This document shows positions 16,601 through 24,165 of a stretch of DNA of 32,017 nt, one piece after another. The position numbers and the translations under genes were made by a program. Each line of letters opens with the position of its first letter. The first letter of the stretch is position 1. Source of the stretch: Bryobacterales bacterium (GTDB lineage: Bacteria > Acidobacteriota > Terriglobia > Bryobacterales > Bryobacteraceae); contig PMOK01000222.1 in assembly GCA_003162425.1 (NCBI GenBank), positions 1-32,017 of the forward strand. Direction: 5' to 3'. Under the pieces are notes generated by a model that ran no database searches, was not told where the DNA came from, and worked only from the letters and a program-made list of their open reading frames with translations.

Positions 16601-17024
16601 TCCGATGGCTGCGTTCACCACTCCCATTGGCACCTCCGCCAATGGAAATCCTCCCGCCGCGAGCAATCCGGACACTTACAACTTCCTCACGATACCCGCG
16701 GCGTCCATTGATCACTACACCAATCCGAAGTACTTCTTCTCCGATCTGCCGCCTTTCCCGGCGGACATGTCCAGCCGGAACGCGTTCCGGGCGCCGGGCT
16801 TCTACGAGCTCGATCTAGGCTTGTATAAGACCTTCAAGCTTGGGGAGAGATACAAGTTGGAGCTCCGCGGTGAGGCGTACAACCTGTTCAATCATGCGAA
16901 CCTGTACGTCGAAGCCAATAGCATCGATCTGGGCTCTACCAACACCGTGCCAGCTTGCAAGGGATGTACCGGTGGGCCCGCAGACCGCCGCAACATGCAG
17001 CTCGCTCTAAAATTCATGTTCTAG
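13632..17024 (+). CDS. TonB-dependent receptor, carboxypeptidase-regulatory-like N-terminus
   Basis: A 1130-residue outer-membrane protein. The ATG at 13632 is preceded by AAGGGG at 7-8 nt and begins a Sec signal peptide (MNKLKTLLALAVLSVF, cleaved after VFA near 22). Residues 28-108 form the carboxypeptidase-regulatory-like beta-sandwich (GQITGTIFDPSSAAIPNVTV, then LLPGEYEVGATAPGF). The plug follows (about 120-240), with LLDGAANND and the FTAEFGRASGGIVNVVTKSG motif. The rest is a large beta barrel ending in Phe (ALKFMF). This is the Oar-like type typical of acidobacteria, thought to bring in or display large substrates with TonB-ExbBD energy; the ligand is unknown. The frame extends upstream to 13437 but lacks a signal sequence there. 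No SusD partner is present. Confidence 0.93.
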   Translation: MNKLKTLLALAVLSVFVTVVFAQTETGQITGTIFDPSSAAIPNVTVIVKSIDTGATRTVTTSENGSYTVTNLLPGEYEVGATAPGFSQVQQKVTLTVGAKATVDLHLELGKATQVIEVNGSAVQVNTETQTLSTNVSEKQVRELPTLTRNPYALVATSGNVSDAGAGGRGAGFAINGQRESGTNVLLDGAANNDEFTAGVGQQVPLDAIQEFSILTSNFTAEFGRASGGIVNVVTKSGSNAFHGTAYEFNRVSALSSNTFQNNANDIPKSVFDRNQFGYSAGGPVKKDKLFFFSSTEWTRVRSTAETFVMVPDQQLLAATAANTQQFFQTYGKLASGVTTLNTYSINQLNAQGVNLCGAYPNCKALNPNMPVYDLVGYNAPGDAGGGSPQNQYQTVERMDYNFTDKTQMYGRYALQSIGFFPGYVSSSPYTGYNTSETDFNNNGLFSVIHTFSPQWVSQSKVVFNRLTLVQPFSSTYGAPVPTLYTSPNGSGQLLGYNINYPGFIPNAPGNGIPFGGPQNFVQLYQDMSYTRGNHNIRFGGSFEYLRDNRTFGAYETAGEYLGKGSDGNAVDGLLTGDLYRFQAAINPQGQFPGATVNLPLNQPNFSRSYRYRESALYVQDAWRMKPHFTLNLGLRWEYYGVQHNKDPKLDSNYFMPSGEIGTPLGIANGVAESVSQSSVGGFWRPSYRDFAPRIGFAWDIFGDGKTSLRGGYGIGYERNFGNVTFNAIQNPPNYETVSITAGSANWPTTLPISINNLGPFSGASGTIKLPAATLRVPIQNIKTAYAHFWSTSLERQISPGLLVALDYTGSKGVDLYDISVDNRNGYGNIFLGIPCSYAAQDCTAVLNPQYGGINVRGNNAWSDYNALNFRTRVNNIKNSGVTLNLNYTWSHAIDNLSTTFSDSDAFSNNWGSQITGLLDPFDPNVNKGNADFDIRQRVVISGVWDVPFYKTGHGLAAQTLGGWTLAPIFTARTGSPYTLFDCTNGYTFCPMAAFTTPIGTSANGNPPAASNPDTYNFLTIPAASIDHYTNPKYFFSDLPPFPADMSSRNAFRAPGFYELDLGLYKTFKLGERYKLELRGEAYNLFNHANLYVEANSIDLGSTNTVPACKGCTGGPADRRNMQLALKFMF

Positions 17025-17049
17025 ATAGCCACGTCCCTTGATTAATGAA

Positions 17050-17077
17050 AGGGGAGCCGCAGGCTCCCCTATTTTTT
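17050..17077 (+). terminator. intrinsic terminator of the TonB receptor gene
   Basis: GGGGAGCC, loop GCA, GGCTCCCC, then TATTTTTT: a perfect 8-bp GC-rich stem followed by a T tract, starting 26 bp after the receptor stop. Confidence 0.92.
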
Positions 17078-17109
17078 AACCCACCACGCACCTTTCGCCA
17101 CCCACGCCC

Positions 17110-17115
17110 TATAAT
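17110..17115 (+). promoter_or_regulatory. consensus -10 (TATAAT) before the sensor kinase
   Basis: A perfect TATAAT lies 12 nt upstream of the kinase ATG and 33 bp after the terminator T run. No good -35 is seen 16-18 bp upstream. A start at about 17122 would leave a leader of around six bases, so the mRNA may be effectively leaderless. Confidence 0.45.
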
Positions 17116-17127
17116 TCGAACAGGGCC

Positions 17128-19206
17128 ATGCGTAAGCGCATCATCATCGGCTCGGGCTTTCTACTGCTCGCCATCCTGGTGACGCTGGAAGTGTGGCAAG
17201 GCTCCTTCACGTTCGGTCCGTTCGCTCCCTCCAGCATGCAGCAGACGGTTCTATTCTGGGCGGTCTCCACCTTCATTTTCGTCCTTACCATCACCCTGGG
17301 CTTCATCCTGTTTCGCACCGGACTCAAGCTGTACATAGAACGCCAGAGCAATCGGCCCGGCTCGCACATCAAGTCCAAACTTATTGGTGGCGCCATCGCA
17401 CTCAGCGCTTTGCCCGTTTTCTTCCTGGTGCTGTGGAGCGTTTCAGTCTTGAATCGGAACCTGGAAAGCTGGTTCAGCCGGCCCGCGCGCAATATGAATA
17501 TCGAGCTGACCCAGGTGGCGGAAGCTTTGGACCAGGAGGTACGCAGTAAGCTGACCGCACAGGCGCAACTGCTCGCGTCTCTATCTCCTGCCGAAAGCGC
17601 CGACTATTACGAGCGGTTCTGCCTAGCCAACGAAATTGAGCGGGCGGAAGTGGAAAGCCCAAAGGGCGTGAAGCGCGTATTATGCGCCGTGCCAAAGTTG
17701 CGCAGTACCGATCTGTACACCGTCGATACCGAGACCAGCCACGGCACTATTACTCTTTCCGCGCGCCTGCCCTTAAACCTTGCCGCCAAACAGGCCGAGA
17801 TCTCGCGCTACGTGGCCGAATATAACCGGCTCGCGGTCGATCGAAAAGCCTTCCGCAGCATGTATCTTCTACTGCTGAGCTTAATTACGTTGTTTATCCT
17901 GTTCTTCGCCACTTGGATCGCGCGCTACATGGCCGGACAGATCAGTACACCCATAACGGCCCTGCTCAAAGCAGCCGAGCAAATCCGCAAAGGAAACCTG
18001 GGATACCGTGTGCATGTCGCCGCGATCGATGAGATGGCCACGCTAGTAAAAGCTTTCAATGAGATGACCGAGGCGCTGGAGGCGAACAGTAAGGAGTTGG
18101 AATCGCGGCGGCGCTTCACCGAAGCGATTCTCGAGAGCATCCCGACCGGCGTTATCTCGCTCACCGCCGATGGCCGCATTCAACGCGTCAATCGTGCGCT
18201 GATGGGAATTTTTCCAGAGGAGCAGGTGGCGCGGGCGACGCGCTTGAGCGACCTGTTCTCGCGCGATGATACCGCCGAGATCCGTTACCTGATGAATCGC
18301 GCCCGGCGCACCGGCGTGGCCGGTACCCAAATTGAGTACAAAGCCGAGCGGCACGTCCTCCACCTCGCCCTCACCGTGGCCGCGCTGGATGCGCAAAGGA
18401 GCTCCGGATTCGTATTGGTGGTGGAGGACACCAGCGACCTGCTGCGCGCCCAGAAGGCCGCCGCCTGGCACGAAGTAGCGCGCCGCGTCGCGCACGAAAT
18501 CAAGAATCCGCTGACTCCCATCGCGCTCTGCGCGGATCGGATCGGGCGCCAATTGGAACGCGCGGAGTCAATCCCTGATACAAGCGCTTCCGACACGCGG
18601 CGCATTTTGCAGGAATGCTCCACTACCATCGCGCGCGAGGTGGAAAGCGTTCGCACGCTAGTGGATGAATTCTCGCAGTTCTCGCGTTTCCCGGCCGCGC
18701 AGCCAGTGGCCTCCGATCTGAACGAAGTGGTGGAGAATGCCTTGGCAGTCTTCGAAGGCCGCCTGGAGGGCATCCAGGTCCGTACCGATCTTGCCGATGA
18801 CCTGCCGGCCGTCAATATCGACCGGGAACAATTCAAACGGGTGGTGGTGAACCTGGTGGACAACGCAGCCGAAGCCATGCAGGAATCGCCCTCGAAGCGT
18901 CTGTACATAGCCACTCGCCACACGGAAATCGATTCAGTGGAGTTGATTGTGGCCGACACCGGATGCGGTGTGTCCCGCGACGACAAGGAGAAGCTTTTCT
19001 TGCCCTATTTTTCGACCAAAGGCCGCGGCACGGGTCTCGGCCTGGCCATCGTGAATCGCATTCTGGTGGACCACGACGCCACCATCCGCATCGAAGACAA
19101 CGTGCCAGCGGGCGCCCGATTCATTGTGGATCTCCCCACGCCCGCCTCCGCCGATCACGAAGTCAAAACGAACGAAGCAACTCCGGTGGTGGAGAGCCGC
19201 TTGTGA
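17128..19206 (+). CDS. NtrY-like membrane sensor histidine kinase
   Basis: A 692-residue sensor kinase. Three N-terminal membrane helices (about 5-23, 37-62 and 85-108), an extracytoplasmic region (110-245), and a fourth helix (about 247-268) match NtrY topology. A HAMP domain follows at about 270-325, then a PAS domain (about 335-440; ILESIPTGVISLTADGRIQRVN). The dimerisation/phosphoacceptor region has His456 in HEIKNPLTPI, and the HATPase has N box NLVDNAAEAM, G1 DTGCGV and G2 GRGTGLGLAIV. It should phosphorylate the regulator encoded next, whose GTG overlaps this stop (GTGA). NtrY/NtrX pairs respond to nitrogen or redox/envelope conditions in proteobacteria; the signal here is unknown. Confidence 0.92.
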   Translation: MRKRIIIGSGFLLLAILVTLEVWQGSFTFGPFAPSSMQQTVLFWAVSTFIFVLTITLGFILFRTGLKLYIERQSNRPGSHIKSKLIGGAIALSALPVFFLVLWSVSVLNRNLESWFSRPARNMNIELTQVAEALDQEVRSKLTAQAQLLASLSPAESADYYERFCLANEIERAEVESPKGVKRVLCAVPKLRSTDLYTVDTETSHGTITLSARLPLNLAAKQAEISRYVAEYNRLAVDRKAFRSMYLLLLSLITLFILFFATWIARYMAGQISTPITALLKAAEQIRKGNLGYRVHVAAIDEMATLVKAFNEMTEALEANSKELESRRRFTEAILESIPTGVISLTADGRIQRVNRALMGIFPEEQVARATRLSDLFSRDDTAEIRYLMNRARRTGVAGTQIEYKAERHVLHLALTVAALDAQRSSGFVLVVEDTSDLLRAQKAAAWHEVARRVAHEIKNPLTPIALCADRIGRQLERAESIPDTSASDTRRILQECSTTIAREVESVRTLVDEFSQFSRFPAAQPVASDLNEVVENALAVFEGRLEGIQVRTDLADDLPAVNIDREQFKRVVVNLVDNAAEAMQESPSKRLYIATRHTEIDSVELIVADTGCGVSRDDKEKLFLPYFSTKGRGTGLGLAIVNRILVDHDATIRIEDNVPAGARFIVDLPTPASADHEVKTNEATPVVESRL

Positions 19207-20567
19207 AGATCGCGCGCATCTTGATCGTGGACGACGAGCCTGGCATCCGCCAATCGCTGGCCGGCGTGCTGGACGACGAAGGCTACCAAACCCACGCTGT
19301 CGCATCCGGAGAAGAATGCCTGGATGAGCTCACGCGTTCCAGCTACGATCTGGTGCTGCTGGATGTCTGGCTGCCTGGCATGGATGGCCTGGAGACATTG
19401 ACGCGTCTGCAGGAAATCCCGTTCGCCAGCCGGCCCATGGTGGTGATCATTTCCGGCCACGGCACCATTGAAACCGCGGTGAAAGCCACTAAGCTAGGTG
19501 CGTTCGACTTTTTGGAAAAGCCGCTGACCATTGAAAAGGTCTCGGTGGTTGTCAAAAACGCGCTCCAGCAGCGCAAGCTCGAACTGGAGCTGGAGCGATT
19601 CAAGGAGGACGGCAAATCGCGGCTGCAAATCATCGGCGACAGCGTCCCTATGAAAGCGCTGCGGCAGCAACTGGCGTTGATGGCCGCCACCAACGGACGT
19701 GTGCTGATTTATGGCGAAAGCGGAACCGGCAAGGAACTGGTGGCGCACGCTATTCATAGCAGCAGCGCGCGAGCTTCGGAGCCGTTCGTGGAAGTGAATT
19801 GCGCGGCCATCCCCGAAGATTTAATCGAGAGCGAGCTGTTCGGCCATCGCAAGGGCAGTTTCCCCGGCGCGCTGGAAGATAAAACCGGCAAGCTGCAAAA
19901 GGCGGACGGCGGAACGCTGTTTTTGGATGAAGTGGGCGACATGAGCCTGAAGACGCAGGCCAAGGTTCTGCGATCGCTCGACGAGCAACGCTTCGAGCCG
20001 GTGGGCGCGGAGACCTCCATTCAGGTGGATGTGCGCGTGGTGGCGGCCACCAACAAGAATCTGGAAGAAGAGATCGAGCGCGGGAATTTCCGCGAAGATC
20101 TGTTTTATAGGCTGAACGTGATTCCGTTCCACGTGCCGCCGCTGCGCGAGCGCATTGAAGATGTGCCGCTGCTGGCCAACCATTTCCTGAGGGAATTCAC
20201 CATGGCGTACGGACGCCGTCCCAAGGAATTGACTCCGGAAGCCTACGCGGTATTGCAGGATCATCGCTGGCCGGGCAATGTGCGCGAACTGCGCAACCTG
20301 ATGGAGCGCATTGTCATTATGAACCCGCAGGTGCGCGTGGACGCGCGCCATCTTCTGTTGAACAACGGCAAGCGCAACGTAATCGAGCGCCCGGCGGAGC
20401 GCTTCGGCAGCCTGCACGACGTCCGCGCCGCCGCCGAGCGCGAATACATCCTGAAAACGCTAGATGAGACCAAAGGCAATGTCACGAAAACCGCGGAATT
20501 GCTGGGTCTGGAGCGCAGTAATCTTTATCGGAAGATGAAGACGTTAGGGATCGCGCCGAAGGAGTAA
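19203..20567 (+). CDS. NtrX/NtrC-family response regulator with altered GAFTGA loop
   Basis: A 454-residue regulator. The receiver domain (1-120) has the acidic pocket VDDE, phospho-acceptor Asp54 (LLDVWLPG), and a conserved Lys in FLEKPL. The AAA+ domain has Walker A GESGTGKE (171-178), Walker B GTLFLDE (237-243), sensor I ATNKNL, and R-finger region FREDLFYRLNV. The C-terminal Fis-type HTH is at about 415-450 (GNVTKTAELLGLERSNLYRKM). The sigma-54 contact loop reads GSFPGA at 218-223 instead of GAFTGA, replacing the Thr that touches sigma-54. It may therefore work weakly with, or independently of, sigma-54. The GTG start overlaps the kinase stop; the longer upstream frame only runs inside the kinase gene. 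Confidence 0.92.
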   Translation: MKIARILIVDDEPGIRQSLAGVLDDEGYQTHAVASGEECLDELTRSSYDLVLLDVWLPGMDGLETLTRLQEIPFASRPMVVIISGHGTIETAVKATKLGAFDFLEKPLTIEKVSVVVKNALQQRKLELELERFKEDGKSRLQIIGDSVPMKALRQQLALMAATNGRVLIYGESGTGKELVAHAIHSSSARASEPFVEVNCAAIPEDLIESELFGHRKGSFPGALEDKTGKLQKADGGTLFLDEVGDMSLKTQAKVLRSLDEQRFEPVGAETSIQVDVRVVAATNKNLEEEIERGNFREDLFYRLNVIPFHVPPLRERIEDVPLLANHFLREFTMAYGRRPKELTPEAYAVLQDHRWPGNVRELRNLMERIVIMNPQVRVDARHLLLNNGKRNVIERPAERFGSLHDVRAAAEREYILKTLDETKGNVTKTAELLGLERSNLYRKMKTLGIAPKE

Positions 20568-20585
20568 CTCCGCTGTGGCAATAGC

Positions 20586-20792
20586 CTATTCGCTCGACTC
20601 GAATAACGATTTGGGCAACCCTGACTGGCGGAGGATACTCATGAGAGTGCCGCGCCGAACAGCGTTATGAAGGGGAACAGGAACGGTTATCGTAGTACCT
20701 TCCAGTCGCTTCTGGATGATCTTGTGACTACCGCGCTGACGGACTGCAACAAATCCGTGCTGTTCGAGAATCCCGCAAATCTCCCTACCCAA
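20586..20792 (-). CDS. hicA: HicA-like mRNA interferase toxin
   Basis: A 68-residue dsRBD-like toxin of type II HicAB systems, which cleaves mRNA. The order REICGILEQHGF, RQRGSHKII (His23 is the catalytic-type residue), then TITVPVPLHNAVRRGTLMSILRQSGL fits the family well, including the RGTL...ILRQ helix. The only start in frame is TTG at 20792, because a TAA lies shortly upstream; GAGGT sits about 7 nt before it. It overlaps the antitoxin gene by 8 bp, and the antitoxin is first, which is one of the two known gene orders. It faces the end of the regulator gene at 20567. A weak start may keep toxin output low. Confidence 0.82.
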   Translation of the reverse strand: MGREICGILEQHGFVAVRQRGSHKIIQKRLEGTTITVPVPLHNAVRRGTLMSILRQSGLPKSLFESSE

Positions 20793-21012
20793 CCGGTACC
20801 TCGATTTGCGTTACGAAGACTTCATTGTGGAATCGCCGGTCGACTTCGGAAGAGCTAGCGCTCTCAAAGAACAAGGTGAGCGCTTCCACCAGGTTCACCC
20901 GAGCATCTTCGATTGATGAACCCTGACTGGCGATGTCAAGTTCCGGACACAGAGCCACGAACCCCTCGTCTTCCCGTTCGATGATCGCGGTCAAGCGCTG
21001 CTGTCGCTGCAT
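20785..21012 (-). CDS. hicB: HicB-like antitoxin
   Basis: A 75-residue partial RNase-H-like fold protein. LTAIIEREDEGFVALCPELDIASQGSSIEDARVNL is the HicB signature, followed by a helix ALTLFFESAS. It has no C-terminal HTH or ribbon-helix-helix DNA-binding domain, so autorepression, if any, would need another route. It probably neutralises HicA by binding it directly. The ATG at 21012 is very close to a -10 element, with no room for a ribosome binding site, suggesting a leaderless mRNA. It is translated first, and its 3' end overlaps hicA. Confidence 0.82.
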   Translation of the reverse strand: MQRQQRLTAIIEREDEGFVALCPELDIASQGSSIEDARVNLVEALTLFFESASSSEVDRRFHNEVFVTQIEVPVG

Positions 21013-21018
21013 GATCCG

Positions 21019-21047
21019 AGTCTACAACAGTCGGCCGGTTTTGCTAA
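21019..21047 (-). promoter_or_regulatory. hicBA promoter
   Basis: On the minus strand TTAGCA (21047-21042) and TAGACT (21024-21019) are spaced 17 bp apart. The -10 ends 6 nt before the hicB ATG, so the transcript should start at or next to the A of the ATG. Confidence 0.5.
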
Positions 21048-21067
21048 AAGAGAGATGGAGGTGCCGC

Positions 21068-21382
21068 ATGGGATCGATCTCGGTAGCTTGCTATAAACCA
21101 CGCCCCGGTTGCGAGGCAGCTTTGCTTGAGCTGGTTCGGAACCACCTGCCACCGCTCCGTGCCCAGGGCCTTGTCACCGAACGCCCTTCCATCGTGATGC
21201 GCACCGCGGACGGGATCATCATCGAGGTCTTCGAGTGGGTATCCCAGGAGGCCATCGCCGGCGCTCACTCGAACCCTGCCGTCATTGATTTATGGAAGCG
21301 TTTTGAAGCCGTATGTACCTACGAGACACCGTCCAACATTCCGGAATTTCAGAAGATGTTCTCGCACTTCGAGCCGATTTGA
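21068..21382 (+). CDS. small dimeric alpha-beta barrel-like protein
   Basis: A 104-residue soluble protein starting at ATG 21068, with GGAGGT about 5 nt upstream. The beta-alpha-beta pattern (SISVACYKPRPGCEAALLELVRNHLPPLRAQGLVT, then IIIEVFEWVSQEAIAGAHSNPAVIDLWKRFEAVC) is typical of dimeric ferredoxin-like barrels, the ABM/stress-responsive type, but no catalytic residue can be named. The open frame extends upstream to 20933, but that part overlaps hicB antisense and is low in plausible structure. It is followed after 80 bp by the ADOP permease in the same direction. Cytoplasmic; function unknown. Confidence 0.72.
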   Translation: MGSISVACYKPRPGCEAALLELVRNHLPPLRAQGLVTERPSIVMRTADGIIIEVFEWVSQEAIAGAHSNPAVIDLWKRFEAVCTYETPSNIPEFQKMFSHFEPI

Positions 21383-21462
21383 CGCGAGCCCACGCGTTTC
21401 CCCTTGCACTTCGACAGGGAATGTTGTATCGTCTCATGTAGAAGCTGAAGGGGAACACGCCC

Positions 21463-24111
21463 ATGCTCAACGATTTGTTCTTTCGTCTCCGCTCGCTGTT
21501 CCGGCGAAAGGCGGCCGAAACCGAACTCGATGATGAACTCCGCTTCCATTTCGATTCCCATGTCCAGAAATATGAGAGCTCGGGCCTCGCGCGCGAAGAG
21601 GCGCTGCGGCGCGCGCGGCTCGAATTTGGCGGAATCAATCAAGTGAAGGAGGAATGCCGCGAGGCGCGCGGCGTGCACTTTATGGAAGAGCTATTTCAGG
21701 ATGTTCGTTATGGGCTGCGCATGCTGCGCAAGTCTCCCGGCTTCACAGCGGTCGGGCTGCTCACGCTCGCCCTGGGCATCGGCGCGAACACCGCGATATT
21801 CTCAGTGGTCTATGGCGTATTGCTGCGGCCCCTGCCATACAAAGATGCCGGCGGCCTGGTAGTGCTCAATGAGACCACGCCGAAAGTGGGCGCGGTGAGC
21901 GTTTCCTATCCGAATTTTCTGGATTGGCGCTCCGGGAACCGCTCGTTTTCGCAAATGGCCGCGGTAGCCAACGTCTCTTTCAACCTGGCCGGCGTCGATC
22001 AACCGGAGAACATCATGGGCGAAGCCGTTTCCTCGAATTTTCTTTCCATGTTGGGCGTCCGTCCCATCCTGGGGCGCGATTTCGACGCATCCGAAGAAAA
22101 AGCGGGCACGGCTCCCGTTGTTTTGCTCAGTTATCAACTTTGGCAGTCGCACCTGGGCGGCGGCCCCAGCGTGCTCGGGCGCACGATCCATCTGGACGGC
22201 AAGAGTTTCACCATCATCGGAGTGTTGCCGCCGGACTTCGTCTCCATCGACAAAACCGACGTCATGGTGCCCATTGGCGTTTGGCTCACAGGCAACTCCG
22301 ACGCCAATAACCGAGGCGACCGCGGCGACATGGCGGCCATCGGCAGGCTCGGGCCCGGAGTGAGTTTCGCGCAGGCCCAAGCGGAAATGCAGGCAATCGC
22401 GGCGCGCCTGGCAGCCGCGTATCCTGGACCCAACGATCAGTTCAGCGCCGCGCTACGGCCTATTCGCGAAGTATTCGTCGGCGAAATTCGCCCCGCCATT
22501 TTGATTCTCTTCGGCGCAGTGCTGTTCGTTTTGCTGATCGCCTGCGCCAACGTCGCCAACCTGTTTTTGATGCGTGGCGCTGCACGCACACGCGAAATCG
22601 CACTGCGCATCGCGCTGGGCGCAACTCGCGGACGCATCGTCCGCCAGATGCTGGCCGAGAGTTTCGTTCTGGCCTTTTTCGGAGGTCTGTTGGGTGTTGC
22701 GGTTTCGATTGCCGGAATACGCGGGCTAGCCCGGTTGATTCCGATGTACGGGATGGCAGGCGAGGCCGTGAATGTGAACGGCGCGGTGCTGCTTTTCGCC
22801 GCGGCCGCGGTAGTGCTCTCCTCCTTCATGTTCGGATTGGTTCCGGCCATGCAGTTGACCAAGCCCGAGGTGCAGTCGGAATTGAAGGAAGGCGGCAGAG
22901 CAGTCAGCGCGGGCGCTGGGCAGAATCGCTTGCGCTCTCTTCTGGCGGTGGGCGAGATTTCGGTTGCCTTGATCCTTCTAGTCGGTGCGGGGCTGATGAT
23001 GAAGAGCCTCTATCGCCTTCTGGCCGTGGATCCAGGATTTAAGACGGACCGAATACTCACCATGGAAATGCAACTACGCACCGCGCAATACGCTAAAGAT
23101 CCGGCTATTTTGAATTTCTGGCAACAAGTTCTTGACCGCGTCCGCGCCCTGCCTGGCGTGGAAGCAGCGGCCCTGGGTACCGTAGTTCCGCTGACCAACT
23201 CACACTCGCGCTCAGACATCACCATTGAGGGCATGGCGTTGCCCAAGCCGGGTAGTTTCCCTCACCCGGATCACCACAGCGTGAGCCCTGGTTACCTAAG
23301 AGCGCTCGGCGTTCCACTCCTGCGCGGCCGCGAATTCACGGACGCCGACCAGCAAAACGCTCCGCTGGTTGGGATGATTAATTCCGCCGTCGCACGCCAA
23401 TTCTTTCCTAATCAAGATGTTTTGGGCAAACGCTTCATGTTCGGCCACCCATCCGCTGAGCATCCGCCGAAATGGATCACCATCGTCGGTCTCACTGCCG
23501 ACACGAAACTCTACGGCCTTGCCAATCCCGCGCGCCTGGAAGTTTACGTCCCCTTCCGCCAATCCGTCTCTAGCGACATGAATCTGATTGTAAAATCGGC
23601 AGCCGATCCGGCCGCGCTCACTTCCGCCATTCGAGGCGCCATCGCGTCGATCGACAAAGACCAACCCATTTTTGCCATCGCCACCATGCAAGAACTCGTC
23701 AATAGTTCCGTTTCCACACGGCGCATCACGTTAATCCTGCTCGGGCTGTTCAGCGCGCTCGCGCTGGTCTTGGCGGCCATCGGAATCTACGGCGTTATTT
23801 CCTACTCCGTCGCGCAGCGCACGCACGAAATCGGGATTCGCATGGCTCTTGGCGCCGATCACGGCGGTGTGCTGCGCATGATCCTCGCACAGGGAGTGAA
23901 AATCGCCGGCGCAGGCGTGGTCATCGGACTCGGCGCGTCTTTCGGCCTTACACGATTGATGACGAATCTCCTTTTTTCAGTCCGTGCGGCCGATCCGCTC
24001 ACCTTCGCCGCGGTCGCAATTGTGCTGGTGCTGGTGGCCATGCTGGCCTGTTATATCCCCGCACGCCGTGCGCTGCGCGTCGATCCCATAATCGCGCTAA
24101 GGTATGAATAG
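21463..24111 (+). CDS. ADOP-family permease (MacB/FtsX duplicated)
   Basis: An 882-residue membrane protein. Residues 1-70 form the prefix domain seen in acidobacterial duplicated orphan permeases (LFRRKAAETELDDELRFH, then EEALRRARLEFGG). Two MacB periplasmic plus FtsX units follow: LRMLRKSPGFTAVGLLTLALGIGANTAIFS opens the first, helices near 345-440 close it, and LRSLLAVGEISVALILLVGAGL opens the second. The last helices (about 755-875) end with PARRALRVDPIIALRYE, the usual ADOP end. These proteins partner with a MacB-type ATPase encoded elsewhere and probably export peptides or lipids, or act in envelope maintenance. No ATPase or PadR regulator is adjacent, fitting 'orphan'. AAGGGG precedes the ATG by 8 nt. 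Confidence 0.93.
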   Translation: MLNDLFFRLRSLFRRKAAETELDDELRFHFDSHVQKYESSGLAREEALRRARLEFGGINQVKEECREARGVHFMEELFQDVRYGLRMLRKSPGFTAVGLLTLALGIGANTAIFSVVYGVLLRPLPYKDAGGLVVLNETTPKVGAVSVSYPNFLDWRSGNRSFSQMAAVANVSFNLAGVDQPENIMGEAVSSNFLSMLGVRPILGRDFDASEEKAGTAPVVLLSYQLWQSHLGGGPSVLGRTIHLDGKSFTIIGVLPPDFVSIDKTDVMVPIGVWLTGNSDANNRGDRGDMAAIGRLGPGVSFAQAQAEMQAIAARLAAAYPGPNDQFSAALRPIREVFVGEIRPAILILFGAVLFVLLIACANVANLFLMRGAARTREIALRIALGATRGRIVRQMLAESFVLAFFGGLLGVAVSIAGIRGLARLIPMYGMAGEAVNVNGAVLLFAAAAVVLSSFMFGLVPAMQLTKPEVQSELKEGGRAVSAGAGQNRLRSLLAVGEISVALILLVGAGLMMKSLYRLLAVDPGFKTDRILTMEMQLRTAQYAKDPAILNFWQQVLDRVRALPGVEAAALGTVVPLTNSHSRSDITIEGMALPKPGSFPHPDHHSVSPGYLRALGVPLLRGREFTDADQQNAPLVGMINSAVARQFFPNQDVLGKRFMFGHPSAEHPPKWITIVGLTADTKLYGLANPARLEVYVPFRQSVSSDMNLIVKSAADPAALTSAIRGAIASIDKDQPIFAIATMQELVNSSVSTRRITLILLGLFSALALVLAAIGIYGVISYSVAQRTHEIGIRMALGADHGGVLRMILAQGVKIAGAGVVIGLGASFGLTRLMTNLLFSVRAADPLTFAAVAIVLVLVAMLACYIPARRALRVDPIIALRYE

Positions 24112-24165
24112 TTAGAAACCGGCCTGCGGCGGTTCACGTCCAGCATTCAAATGAAGAGGCAGCCT

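Noticed and set aside
15351..16715. 454-aa minus-strand open frame inside the TonB receptor gene
   Set aside because: It is antisense to a clear receptor domain; the long frame is explained by GC-rich codon use, and the translation looks like no protein family.
18963..19202. Extension of the response regulator into the kinase gene
   Set aside because: The receiver domain starts right after GTG 19203; the upstream part is an out-of-frame reading of the kinase ATPase domain.
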